Assembly (NCBI RefSeq): GCF_016722925.1
Contig: NZ_JAEQNC010000002.1
Span: 186,001-250,000, forward strand
DNA from: Phytoamicus setariae
Lineage (GTDB): Bacteria > Pseudomonadota > Alphaproteobacteria > Rhizobiales > Rhizobiaceae
Direction: 5' to 3'
Length of the DNA stretch: 64,000 bases
Part shown: piece after piece, positions 16,509 through 24,847 of the stretch
Layout of the letters: every line of letters begins with the position of its first letter
Position numbering within the stretch: position 1 is the stretch's first letter
Notes under the pieces: model-generated
Databases searched by the model: none
The model's input: the letters and a program-made list of their open reading frames with translations, nothing else
Told to the model about the DNA's origin: nothing
Translations under genes and position numbers: made by a program

Positions 16509-17879
16509 ATGACGTCTTCTGGTTCGACGAATATGTTTCTGCGCGGCAGTCTGGGTACCTTGTTTGCCAGAACGGCTGCACCCATCATCCTGATCATGGT
16601 CATCAACGGGCTCTACGTGGTCGTGGATGCATGGCTGCTCGGGGTCTATGTCGGCCCCGCCGCGCTGTCCGCAGTGACATTGATCTTCCCGATGATGATG
16701 ATGCTGTTTGCATTGCAGACGCTTGTCTCCAACGGCATGGCGAGCATTCTTGCCCGCGAGCTCGGAGCCGGCCGCCGCCAACAGGCAAGCGCCACCTTCA
16801 CCGGGGCTCATCTGCTCGCGTGCGGGGTGGTGCTGCTGCTTTGGTCCATCTACTGGCTGTTCGGCGAAAAGGTGATCGGCATCGCATCGGCGGGAGCGCC
16901 GGAAGTTGCTGATAACGCACATATTTTCATGGCAGTGACCGTCGCTTTCGCGCCGATCGGTTTTATCCTGTCGCTCAACATCGATGCGTTGCGCTGCGAA
17001 GGCAGGCTTGGTTTCATGACAATCGTTACGATCTCCGCAACGCTGCTGAACATCTTGTTCAACTGGCTGCTGATGGGCGTTTTCGGCTGGGGCGTTGCCG
17101 GTTCGGCAATCGGCACTGTCATGGCGCAGTTCTTCTGCCTTAGTTTTGTTCTCGCCTACCGCTGGCGCACCCGGGGTGCCCTGAGACTGTCGCGCCCCGG
17201 ACCGGTCGCGGAATGGCGCTCCATCCTGGCGCTGGGCGCGCCGACCAGCCTCGGCATGCTCGGCATATCGCTGAGCTCGGCCGCCGTGATCTTCAATCTT
17301 CGCCTCTGGCAGACCGACAGTTTCGTTGCAACGATTGCCGCCTATGGCATCATTACCCGCATCCTGACCTTCGCCTATCTGCCGCTGATGGGGGTGAGCA
17401 TCGCCTTCCAGACGATCTGCGGCAACAATTTCGGCGCAGGCGAAAGGGAGCGCACCAACAAGAGCCTGAGGATTGCACTGACGATTGCGTTTCTCTACTG
17501 CGCTGCAGTCGAAGCTGTAATCCTGCTGTTCGGCGGCGGGCTTGGCGCGGCGTTTGTCGATGACCCCAAGATTATAGCGGAAACCACGCGCATTCTGCCA
17601 TGGACGGTTGCCGCATACGCAATCTTCGGACTGCCGGTGATCCTGTCAGGCTATTTCCAGTCGATCGGCGATGCGGGTCGTGCGGGCATCTTCGGCCTTT
17701 CCCGCATCTATCTCTTCACAATTCCGCTGGTGTTCGTTCTGCCGCACATCTTTGGCGAGATGGGCGTCTGGATGGCGACGCCTGCAGCAGAGCTCTGCAT
17801 GTTGGCGCTGGTGACGATCGTACTGATCGTCAGCGCAAGGAAAACCGGCTGGCGGTTTGGATTGCTGCAGCCGGTGTGA
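16509..17879 (+). CDS. MATE-family multidrug efflux transporter
   Basis: This 456-residue inner-membrane protein has about 12 hydrophobic helices in two similar halves, as in NorM/DinF-type Na+ or H+ antiporters that expel cationic drugs and flavonoids. Early residues IILIMVINGLYVVVDAWLLGVYVG match the first MATE helices. In the second half, GVSIAFQTICGNNFGAGERERTNKSL is the family's internal signature. GAGG lies 6 bases before the ATG. It converges on the iol operon with a shared terminator between. Confidence 0.92.
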   Translation: MTSSGSTNMFLRGSLGTLFARTAAPIILIMVINGLYVVVDAWLLGVYVGPAALSAVTLIFPMMMMLFALQTLVSNGMASILARELGAGRRQQASATFTGAHLLACGVVLLLWSIYWLFGEKVIGIASAGAPEVADNAHIFMAVTVAFAPIGFILSLNIDALRCEGRLGFMTIVTISATLLNILFNWLLMGVFGWGVAGSAIGTVMAQFFCLSFVLAYRWRTRGALRLSRPGPVAEWRSILALGAPTSLGMLGISLSSAAVIFNLRLWQTDSFVATIAAYGIITRILTFAYLPLMGVSIAFQTICGNNFGAGERERTNKSLRIALTIAFLYCAAVEAVILLFGGGLGAAFVDDPKIIAETTRILPWTVAAYAIFGLPVILSGYFQSIGDAGRAGIFGLSRIYLFTIPLVFVLPHIFGEMGVWMATPAAELCMLALVTIVLIVSARKTGWRFGLLQPV

Positions 17880-17884
17880 AATCA

Positions 17885-17918
17885 AAAGGGCGGCGATTGG
17901 CCGCCCTTTACTGTTTTT
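17885..17918. terminator. Bidirectional terminator between MATE and iolB
   Basis: AAAGGGCGGC (17885-17894), loop GATTG, and GCCGCCCTTT (17900-17909) form a perfect 10-bp stem. T-rich sequence follows on both strands, so it can end both the MATE and the iol transcripts. Confidence 0.85.
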
Positions 17919-17934
17919 GTAGGTGCGAAATGCC

Positions 17935-18732
17935 TCACGCCTTCAGCAGCCACTCATGTTCCCGCGCATTGTGGAATTTCCACACCCGCTTCGGCCCAGC
18001 CATGACATTGAGATAATAGAGATCGTAGCCGGCAATGGTGGCGCAGGGGTGATAGCCCTTTGGGACCAATGTCACGTCACCGTTCTCAACTGCCATCGCC
18101 TCATCCAGCGACCGGTCGTCGGTATAGACGCGCTGGAAGGCAAAACCCTGCGGCGGATTGAGGCGGTGATAATAGGTCTCTTCCAGCAGGCTTTCATGCG
18201 GCAGGTTGTCCTGGTCGTGCTTGTGCGACGGATAGGACGAGGTATTGCCGTTCGGTGTGATGACCTCGACCACCAGCAGGGAATGGGCGGAATTGTCGTC
18301 TTCCGGCATGATGTTGGTGACGTGCCTGACGTTGGAGCCCTTGCCGCGTATGAACTGTGGATGGGTGCCCGGTGCGATCGCTTTGGTCTTGAAGTCGCCG
18401 CCGCCCGGTGCCGAACAGACGGCAAGCTCGAGATCGGTCGTGGCAGTCACCGACCAGTCGCTTCCGACAGCGACGTAGAGCGCGTGCGGAGCACCGTCGA
18501 ACGGTGTCATGCGCTCGCCGAGTACGCCGAAATCCTCGCCGCCCGCCGTTGTCTCGCCTTTGCCTGAAATCCAGACGAGGCAGACTTCCTTGTCACCGGT
18601 CTGGCCCGAGACGGTTTCACCGGACTTCAACCGGTGAACATCGAAGCCGACATAAGTCCAGCCGGCACTCTCCGGCGTTACATGCGTGACACGCCCTTGA
18701 TCGCCTTTGGGTTTTACGAGAAGTTTCGGCAT
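17935..18732 (-). CDS. iolB: 5-deoxy-glucuronate isomerase
   Basis: IolB converts 5-deoxy-D-glucuronate to 2-deoxy-5-keto-D-gluconate, the step after IolD in myo-inositol breakdown. The 265-residue cupin protein has family motifs SSYPSHKHDQDNLP and EETYYHRLNPPQGFAFQRVYTDDR; His residues of the first should bind the metal. The end GYDLYYLNVMAGPKRVWKFHNAREHEW is also typical. I chose the ATG at 18732 (MPKLLVKPKG), 23 bases after iolE. It is the last gene of iolCDEB. Confidence 0.97.
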   Translation of the reverse strand: MPKLLVKPKGDQGRVTHVTPESAGWTYVGFDVHRLKSGETVSGQTGDKEVCLVWISGKGETTAGGEDFGVLGERMTPFDGAPHALYVAVGSDWSVTATTDLELAVCSAPGGGDFKTKAIAPGTHPQFIRGKGSNVRHVTNIMPEDDNSAHSLLVVEVITPNGNTSSYPSHKHDQDNLPHESLLEETYYHRLNPPQGFAFQRVYTDDRSLDEAMAVENGDVTLVPKGYHPCATIAGYDLYYLNVMAGPKRVWKFHNAREHEWLLKA

Positions 18733-18755
18733 GGTGGTTCTCCCTTGGCAAGAGT

Positions 18756-19655
18756 TCAGCCCTTGTCCAGTCCCGCTTCCCTTGCAAACGCCTTCAGCGA
18801 TTTCAGTCCGAGCGACTGGTACTCGAACGGAATGCGCACCTTCGAATCCTGTTCGGCCTCGATCACCAGCCAGCCCTCGTAGCCGTGGATTGCGGCGATC
18901 TTCAGCACCGGCAGGAAGTCCACGCCGCCCTCGCTGTCGCCGGGAACGGTAAACACACCGCGACGCACGCCCTCGAGGAACGACAGTCCTTCGCCTTCGA
19001 CCTGCTTGCGGATTGCGGTGCGCACATTCTTGGCATGGATATGGCGTACGCGATGCATGTATTTGCGCGCCAGCTCTGCCGGGTCGCCGCCGCCGAACCA
19101 GGCGTGCCCGGTATCGAGCAGAAGCTTGGTATGCGGGCCGGTATTGGCCATCAGCTTGTCGATCTCGGCAGGTGTCTGCACGACCGTGCCCATATGATGA
19201 TGATAGACGAGGTCGATGCCCTGGGCGGCGCAATATTCGGCGATCGCGTCGACGCCCGCGCCGAATTTTGCCCACTGCTCTTCGGGTAGATTGGGCTTGT
19301 CGGCCAAGGACTTGGTGTCGTCGCCGTGAATGGCATTGGAGGTCTCGCAGACGATGCAGACCTTGCAGCCATTGTGCTTGAGCAAGTCGAGATGCGGCTG
19401 GATCGCCTTCTTCTCGGTCTCGATATCGTTGACCAGCAGGTTGAGCGAATGCCAGCCCGACACGAACACCAGCTTGTGGGCGGCGAGCACCTGCTTGAGT
19501 TCCTCAGGATCGGAGGGCATCAGGTGGCCCTTCTCGATGCCGTCGAAGCCGATCTTTTCGCAATCCGACAGGCAGTCTTCCAGCGTCAGGTGAGCGCCGA
19601 GCGTCTGGTCGTCGTCATTGGTCCAGGCAATGGGATTGGTCCCGTAGCGGATCAT
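18756..19655 (-). CDS. iolE: Myo-inosose-2 dehydratase
   Basis: IolE dehydrates 2-keto-myo-inositol to 3D-trihydroxycyclohexane-1,2-dione. The 299-residue TIM-barrel protein starts [16 protein letters not shown], as usual in the family, and belongs to the xylose isomerase-like epimerase/endonuclease fold; [24 protein letters not shown] and RHIHAKNVR carry likely metal ligands. The start at 19655 follows GGAGAAAGAG on the minus strand. It sits 23 bases after iolD and 23 before iolB, so all three are one unit. Confidence 0.97.
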   Translation of the reverse strand: MIRYGTNPIAWTNDDDQTLGAHLTLEDCLSDCEKIGFDGIEKGHLMPSDPEELKQVLAAHKLVFVSGWHSLNLLVNDIETEKKAIQPHLDLLKHNGCKVCIVCETSNAIHGDDTKSLADKPNLPEEQWAKFGAGVDAIAEYCAAQGIDLVYHHHMGTVVQTPAEIDKLMANTGPHTKLLLDTGHAWFGGGDPAELARKYMHRVRHIHAKNVRTAIRKQVEGEGLSFLEGVRRGVFTVPGDSEGGVDFLPVLKIAAIHGYEGWLVIEAEQDSKVRIPFEYQSLGLKSLKAFAREAGLDKG

Positions 19656-19678
19656 TCTCTTTCTCCGTTCAATAATTC

Positions 19679-21523
19679 TCAACGCTGAAGCTTGCGCGCT
19701 TCCATATAGGCTGCATGGGCCTTGTTGACGCTTTCGCGCGGGCTGACTTCCGGCACCGCCACATCCCACCAATGGCCGCCTTCGTTTGTCGTGACCAGCG
19801 GGTCCGTGTCGATCACAATCACAGTCGTGCGGTTGCTGCCTGCCGTGTCCTTGAGAGCCTGTTCCAGCTCCGCAATCGAGGAAACCTTGAGCGCCACCGC
19901 GCCCATGCTTTCGGCATGCTTGCGGAAATCGATGTCGGGCATCACCTCGTGGTAGCTGTCCTTCAACAGGTTGTTGAAGTTGGCGCCGCCTGTGCCCATT
20001 TGCAGGCGGTTGATGCAGCCATAGCCGCGGTTGTCGAGCAGCACGACGGTGATCTTCTTGCCGAGCATCACCGAGGTGGCCAGCTCCGAGTTGAGCATCA
20101 TGTAGGAACCGTCGCCGACCATCACGATCACATCGGCATCCGGCCGCGCCATCTTGACGCCCAGACCGCCAGCCACTTCATAGCCCATGCAGGAGAAGCC
20201 GTATTCCATGTGGTAGCTGCCGGGCGATGTCGCGGGCCACAGCTTGTGCAGTTCCCCCGGCAGGCCGCCGGCCGCACAAAGCAGCACGGAGTTTTCACCG
20301 GCCCTGTTGCGGGCCACCGCGCCGATCACCTGCGCATCGGAGGGCAGGGGCGCATTGGTGGCCGTCATGGCGTTGTTGGCAGCTTTGAGCCATTCGGCCT
20401 TGAGATTGACGGCTCTTTCCTTGTGGCCGCGCGGGGCCGACCAGTCACCAAGCGCAGCGGAAATCGCCTCAAGTGTCACGCGCGCGTCGCCGACCACAGG
20501 CAGCGCGTTGTGCTTGGCTGCATCGAAGCTCGCGGTGTTGATGCCGACGAAAGTGACGTCGGGATTCTTGAACAGCGCCCAGGAGCCGGTGGTGAAATCC
20601 TGCAGGCGCGTGCCGACAGCGACGATCACGTCAGCATCTTCGGTCAGGGCATTTGCTGCCGAGGTTCCTGTCACCCCCACCGAACCCATCGAAAGCGGGT
20701 GGGTTTCGTTGATCGCCGATTTGCCGGCCTGTGTGACGACGACGGGAATGTTGTGCTTGTCGGCAAATGCCTGCAACTCGGCGCTCGCGCGAGAATAGAG
20801 CACGCCGCCGCCGGCGATGATCACCGGTTCCCGTGCGGCCTGAAGGGCGGCAACTGCGACTGTCAGTTCGTCTTCGTCGGCGCGGGAGCGGCGGAAGGCC
20901 CAGACCTTCTCGGCGAAGAATTCCGACGGGTAGTCGTAGGCTTCGGCCTGAACATCTTGGCAGAGCGACAGGCATACGGGGCCGCAATCCACCGGGTCGG
21001 TCATTACCTGCATGGCACGCTTGAGCGCGGGCATGATCTGCTCGGGCCGCGTAATGCGGTCGAAATAGCGGGTGACGGGTCGGAAGGCGTCATTGGCCGA
21101 AAGCGTGCCGTCGCCGAAGCTCTCGACTTGCTGCAGCACCGGATCAGGCGTCCGGTTGGCAAACACGTCGCCCGGCAGGAACAGCACCGGCAGCCGGTTG
21201 ACATGGGCAACGCCCGCAGCCGTGACCATATTGAGCGCGCCGGGACCGATCGACGTAGTGCAGGCCATGAACCGCTGGCGGAAAAGCGCCTTCGTATAGG
21301 CGATGGCCGCATGCGCCATGCCCTGCTCGTTGTGGGCGCGGTATGTCGGCAGATCTTCGCGCACCTGATAGAGCGCTTCGCCGATGCCGGCGACGTTGCC
21401 ATGACCGAAGATCGCCCAGACGCCGCCGAAGATCGGCAGCTTCTCGCCGTCGATGATGGTCATCTGCGCCTTCATGAAATGTACGACGGCCTGCGCCATC
21501 GTCAGCCGGATCGTCTTGGTCAT
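19679..21523 (-). CDS. iolD: 3D-(3,5/4)-trihydroxycyclohexane-1,2-dione hydrolase
   Basis: IolD is a thiamine-diphosphate enzyme that opens the ring of the IolE product to give 5-deoxy-glucuronate. The 614-residue protein has the three-domain acetolactate synthase fold. The C-terminal ThDP/Mg motif is GDGSYMML with downstream [13 protein letters not shown], and the N-terminal catalytic region includes [13 protein letters not shown] with the conserved Glu. The start at 21523 ([12 protein letters not shown]) follows a GGAGG-like site. A long GC-rich hairpin separates it from iolC. Confidence 0.97.
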   Translation of the reverse strand: MTKTIRLTMAQAVVHFMKAQMTIIDGEKLPIFGGVWAIFGHGNVAGIGEALYQVREDLPTYRAHNEQGMAHAAIAYTKALFRQRFMACTTSIGPGALNMVTAAGVAHVNRLPVLFLPGDVFANRTPDPVLQQVESFGDGTLSANDAFRPVTRYFDRITRPEQIMPALKRAMQVMTDPVDCGPVCLSLCQDVQAEAYDYPSEFFAEKVWAFRRSRADEDELTVAVAALQAAREPVIIAGGGVLYSRASAELQAFADKHNIPVVVTQAGKSAINETHPLSMGSVGVTGTSAANALTEDADVIVAVGTRLQDFTTGSWALFKNPDVTFVGINTASFDAAKHNALPVVGDARVTLEAISAALGDWSAPRGHKERAVNLKAEWLKAANNAMTATNAPLPSDAQVIGAVARNRAGENSVLLCAAGGLPGELHKLWPATSPGSYHMEYGFSCMGYEVAGGLGVKMARPDADVIVMVGDGSYMMLNSELATSVMLGKKITVVLLDNRGYGCINRLQMGTGGANFNNLLKDSYHEVMPDIDFRKHAESMGAVALKVSSIAELEQALKDTAGSNRTTVIVIDTDPLVTTNEGGHWWDVAVPEVSPRESVNKAHAAYMEARKLQR

Positions 21524-21566
21524 GGTTTCCTCCCGCTTTCTTCTTGTCCGTTGCGATCTCGGAAAA

Positions 21567-21608
21567 CCCTCCCCAACCCCTCCCCACAAGGGGAAGGGTT
21601 GGGGAGGG
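21567..21608. repeat. GC-rich palindromic repeat inside the iol operon
   Basis: Two 19-base arms (21567-21585 and 21590-21608) pair with one mismatch around the loop ACAA, giving a CCCTCCCCAACCCC / GGGTTGGGGAGGG hairpin. It lies in the iolC-iolD gap and ends 11 bases before the iolC stop. Similar palindromes are, as I recall, frequent between genes of Rhizobiales. It could stabilise or attenuate the iolCDEB messenger. Confidence 0.75.
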
Positions 21609-21619
21609 GCTTCCCTTAT

Positions 21620-23551
21620 TTACAGTCCTCTGGTCCTGAGCCATGCCTTGGTCAGCGCCTCGAAGCGCGCTGCCATGTCGGCAATGGCCTGCTCGTCGGT
21701 CATCGCGCCCGCCATCCACTGCTGGGCGGCATGGGCGAAAATCGTGCGGCCGACCGCAAATCCCTTGACCATCGGCGCCACCGTCGTGGCGGCGAACGCC
21801 TTTTCGAGTTCGGCCGCCGGTGCCTCCAGCCCGAGCAGCACAATACCACGACACCACGGGTCGTTGTCGGCGATGACCTTTTCGATATTTCTCCAGGCAT
21901 TGGGCGAATGCTGCGGTTCGAGTTTCCACCAGTCGGGCTTGATGCCGAGCGCGTAGAGTTCACTGAGCGAACGGGAAATCGTCGTATCGTCGAGCGTGCC
22001 ATGCTTGCCGGCAATAATCTCGACCAGCAATTCGCGGCCAACCTTGCGGGCGGCGTCGAAAAGGGCGCGAATTTTTTGTTGTTGCTCCTTCTTCAGGGAT
22101 TCCGGATCATCAGGATGATAGAAGCATAGGCACTTGATGCAATGATCGACAGGCCATTCGACCAGCTGCGAGCCGATGTCCTGGCTGAATTCGAAGCGCA
22201 GCGGCCTTGACCCCGGCAGTTCTACCGGCCGGCCGATCCAGGAAAAGTCCTTCTTGGCGGCATCGAAAAAGGCTTCGCGGCCGAAGCGTTCGTCGATCAG
22301 CATGCCGTAGCCTTCGCGGCCCTGGCTGACGCGCCCGGCGGCGGAGACCGCAAGTCGCTTGAAGGCGTTGATCCTGGAATGGCTGACCTTCTGTGCGTCG
22401 GCTATGTCGGTCAATTGCGATCGATGATCGATGGCCAGCGCCATCAGCAGCGGGATTTCGCCGCGCCGCGTCGTCGCCCAATGCATGTGATTGATTGTCT
22501 CGTCCTTGCGCAGCGCTCTGTGCTTGCTGCCATGCTTGAGGAAGTACTGCAGTTCCTCCCAGGTCGGATATTCGGGCGCACAGAGCAGGCGGGAGACGGC
22601 GAAGGCGCCGCAGGCATTCGCCCAAGTGGCGGATGTCTTGTGATCCTGGCCGGTCAACCATCCGCGCAGCAGACCGGACATGAAGGCGTCGCCTGCGCCC
22701 AGCACGTTGTAGATCTCGATCGGAAAGCCCTGACCGACGATGCCGTCCTCGAGATTGTCGCTGATCGGTCCGTCATAGACGATGCATCCCATCGCGCCGC
22801 GTTTGAGCACGATGGTGGCCTTGCTGACAGCGCGGATCGCCTTCAGCGACCCCAGTACGTCATCGACGCCGGCGGCGATCATGATTTCTTCTTCGGTGCC
22901 GACGATCAGGTCGCAATCGGGCAGCACCGATTTCATCAGGGTGGAGACGCGGTCGGACTTCACGTAGCGCTCGAAACCCTCGGCGTGGCCGGCGAGGCCC
23001 CAGAGATTCGGCCGGTAGTCGATGTCGAAGATCACCTTGCCGCCATTGGCCTTGGCGATGCGGATCGCCTTGCGCTGTGCTGCCTCGGTGTTCGGCTTGG
23101 AGAAATGCGTGCCCGATACGAGGACCGCACGCGATGAGGCGACGAACGATTCGTCGACATCATCTTCTGAGAGCGCCATGTCGGCGCAGTCGGTGCGCAC
23201 GAAGATCATCGGTGAAACGCCTTCGGATTCCACCGCAAGCAGCACCAGGGCCGTCAGCCGCTCGTTGTCGGTCGCAATCCCGTCGGTGCTGACGCCCTCG
23301 CGTTCCAGTTGCTCGCGGATGAAACGGCCCATCTGCTCGTCGCCGACCCGGGTAATCAGTGCCGACTTGAGCCCGAGCCGTGCGGTACCGACAGAGATGT
23401 TGGTCGGGCAACCGCCGACCGATTTGGCGAAGGAGGCGATGTCCTCCAGTCGCGAACCGGACTGTTGGCCGTAGAGATCGACCGAAGAGCGCCCGATGGC
23501 GATCACATCAAGCGCCTTTTCCGCGTTGGAAACGGATGTCGTCTGGCTCAT
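21620..23551 (-). CDS. iolC: Bifunctional 5-dehydro-2-deoxygluconokinase / DUF2090 (aldolase-like) protein
   Basis: IolC phosphorylates 2-deoxy-5-keto-gluconate. The 643-residue protein is a fusion: residues about 1-340 are a PfkB-type sugar kinase (VGGCPTNISVGTARLG early, and the ATP/catalytic motif NVLGAGDAFMSGLLRG near 285), and about 345-640 are a DUF2090 domain starting MHWATTRRGEIPLLMALAIDHR. DUF2090 resembles class I sugar-phosphate aldolases and is thought to cleave the phosphorylated product, which fits the absence of a separate iolJ. This fused form is usual in rhizobia. It is the first gene of the operon. Confidence 0.96.
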   Translation of the reverse strand: MSQTTSVSNAEKALDVIAIGRSSVDLYGQQSGSRLEDIASFAKSVGGCPTNISVGTARLGLKSALITRVGDEQMGRFIREQLEREGVSTDGIATDNERLTALVLLAVESEGVSPMIFVRTDCADMALSEDDVDESFVASSRAVLVSGTHFSKPNTEAAQRKAIRIAKANGGKVIFDIDYRPNLWGLAGHAEGFERYVKSDRVSTLMKSVLPDCDLIVGTEEEIMIAAGVDDVLGSLKAIRAVSKATIVLKRGAMGCIVYDGPISDNLEDGIVGQGFPIEIYNVLGAGDAFMSGLLRGWLTGQDHKTSATWANACGAFAVSRLLCAPEYPTWEELQYFLKHGSKHRALRKDETINHMHWATTRRGEIPLLMALAIDHRSQLTDIADAQKVSHSRINAFKRLAVSAAGRVSQGREGYGMLIDERFGREAFFDAAKKDFSWIGRPVELPGSRPLRFEFSQDIGSQLVEWPVDHCIKCLCFYHPDDPESLKKEQQQKIRALFDAARKVGRELLVEIIAGKHGTLDDTTISRSLSELYALGIKPDWWKLEPQHSPNAWRNIEKVIADNDPWCRGIVLLGLEAPAAELEKAFAATTVAPMVKGFAVGRTIFAHAAQQWMAGAMTDEQAIADMAARFEALTKAWLRTRGL

Positions 23552-23601
23552 GAAATCCTCCCGGCCGCAGCGCGTCTATCGATCTGCGAGTTGGTAAATT
23601 T

Positions 23602-23644
23602 GAAACATTAATTCCGCCGAATTGTCAAACGGAATGTTTATTTC
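23602..23644 (-). promoter_or_regulatory. Two near-consensus IolR operators before iolC
   Basis: GAAA-CATTAA-TTCC (23602-23615) and GGAA-TGTTTA-TTTC (23631-23644) each differ by one base from GGAA-N6-TTCC, the IolR motif I recall from Sinorhizobium meliloti. They are centred 29 bases apart, and the second overlaps the iolR stop codon. They lie 51-93 bases upstream of iolC. Confidence 0.55.
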
Positions 23645-24510
23645 ATTTCAGAGTTTTTGTTCCGATCACGCTCAAGCTGCCTTCGCCTTTCGGCAACTGC
23701 AACCGGCAGAGCCATGGCAAGCGCCATCGAGGCTGAAAGCGAACGGAAGCCGGAAAAGTCCGATTCCGCCACTTCAAACCAGCATGCCGAAAACACGGCG
23801 AGCGGCGAGAAGGCTGAATCGGTGATCGACACCACCGGCACGCCCCGCTTGGAAAAGCTTTCGGCTTGGGCGATGCTGTCAGGAGAATAGGGTGAGAAAC
23901 TGGCCGCGAAAGCCGCGTCCCGTTCTGTCGCGAAGCGCGCCATTTCCGCTTCCACGCCATTGGGCGAAGAGACCATCATGTAGCGGATGTCCAGCTTGCC
24001 GAACGCGTAGGCCATGTGTGCGGTCAGCGGGTAGGCGCGGCGCTTGGCAATAAGATAGATTGTTTCGGCGCGGGCGAGAATGTCGGTGGCCTGGGCGAAT
24101 TGCGCTGGATTGATCGAAGCCGCCAGCCTCCCGATGGATTGTGATGCAGCATTGAGAAAGCCGCTGAGCAACTCGGCTTCTTCGACATGCTGGCGATCGC
24201 GCTCGAGAATGTTGAGGCGCTCCTCGTAGGTCAGGTTCTTTTCCCGCAGGCGCTCGCGAAAGATACGCTGGAGGTCCGAGAACCCGCCGTAACCGAGATG
24301 ATGGGCAAGCCGGACGAGCGTCGAAGGCTGCACTTCGGCTGCGGCGGCAATGCTGGCGGCGGTCCCGAAAGCGATCTCATCGGGATTGGCAAGCGAATAG
24401 GCGGCAACTTGCGCCAGCCGCTTGGGCATGTCGGCCTTGCGCTCGACCATCGCCACGCGCAAGCTCTCGAAATCGCGAGGCGCCGAATTGGTACTGGGCG
24501 ATTGGCTCAT
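23638..24510 (-). CDS. iolR: RpiR-family repressor of inositol catabolism
   Basis: The 290-residue regulator has an N-terminal RpiR helix-turn-helix (PKRLAQVAAYSLANPDEIAFGTAASIAAAAEVQPSTLVRLAHHLGY, about residues 27-73) and a C-terminal SIS sugar-phosphate-binding domain. In S. meliloti its orthologue represses iol genes and is released by a pathway intermediate. I chose the ATG at 24510, which has GGAG 7 bases upstream and begins MSQSPSTNS. An exact GGAA-N6-TTCC lies 26 bases upstream, so it probably represses itself. iolC follows 86 bases later. Confidence 0.94.
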   Translation of the reverse strand: MSQSPSTNSAPRDFESLRVAMVERKADMPKRLAQVAAYSLANPDEIAFGTAASIAAAAEVQPSTLVRLAHHLGYGGFSDLQRIFRERLREKNLTYEERLNILERDRQHVEEAELLSGFLNAASQSIGRLAASINPAQFAQATDILARAETIYLIAKRRAYPLTAHMAYAFGKLDIRYMMVSSPNGVEAEMARFATERDAAFAASFSPYSPDSIAQAESFSKRGVPVVSITDSAFSPLAVFSACWFEVAESDFSGFRSLSASMALAMALPVAVAERRRQLERDRNKNSEMK

Positions 24511-24847
24511 CGGGCATCTCCACACATGCGAAAATGGAATGTCCATTCCGTGCAAGTGAAACATATGGAGGAAATCGATCTCGAATGACAGGCGGCTGAC
24601 AATAAGACGGAAGAAAATTTCCAGATTCGGCCGGCTTGGAATGAAGCCGCGATTGGTTTTGCGATCCTTGGGGCAGATAATCCATCGCGGGGGAGCGGCC
24701 GATAATTGCGCGGTCACACGCGGAAGGGCGTCGCGTTAGCATCGTCTGATGTAAACTTCGGCGGGCAAATAAAAATTCTTGCCGAGCGACATTGAAACTG
24801 GCGTCCCCATCCGTAATACTTCCGGAAGAATTTCAGGAGGAATGGGC
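24511..24847. other. Divergent intergenic region between iolR and the caspase gene
   Basis: These 337 bases hold the iolR operator and presumably promoters for iolR and the caspase-like gene. No further gene is supported. Confidence 0.5.
24536..24549 (-). promoter_or_regulatory. IolR operator before iolR
   Basis: GGAA-TGTCCA-TTCC matches exactly the GGAA-N6-TTCC motif recalled for IolR in S. meliloti. It lies 26 bases upstream of the iolR start, a position suited to autorepression. Confidence 0.7.

Noticed and set aside
19715-22129. An 804-codon plus-strand open frame over iolC and iolD
   Set aside because: It is antisense to two clear iol genes and crosses the hairpin repeat; no recognisable domain.
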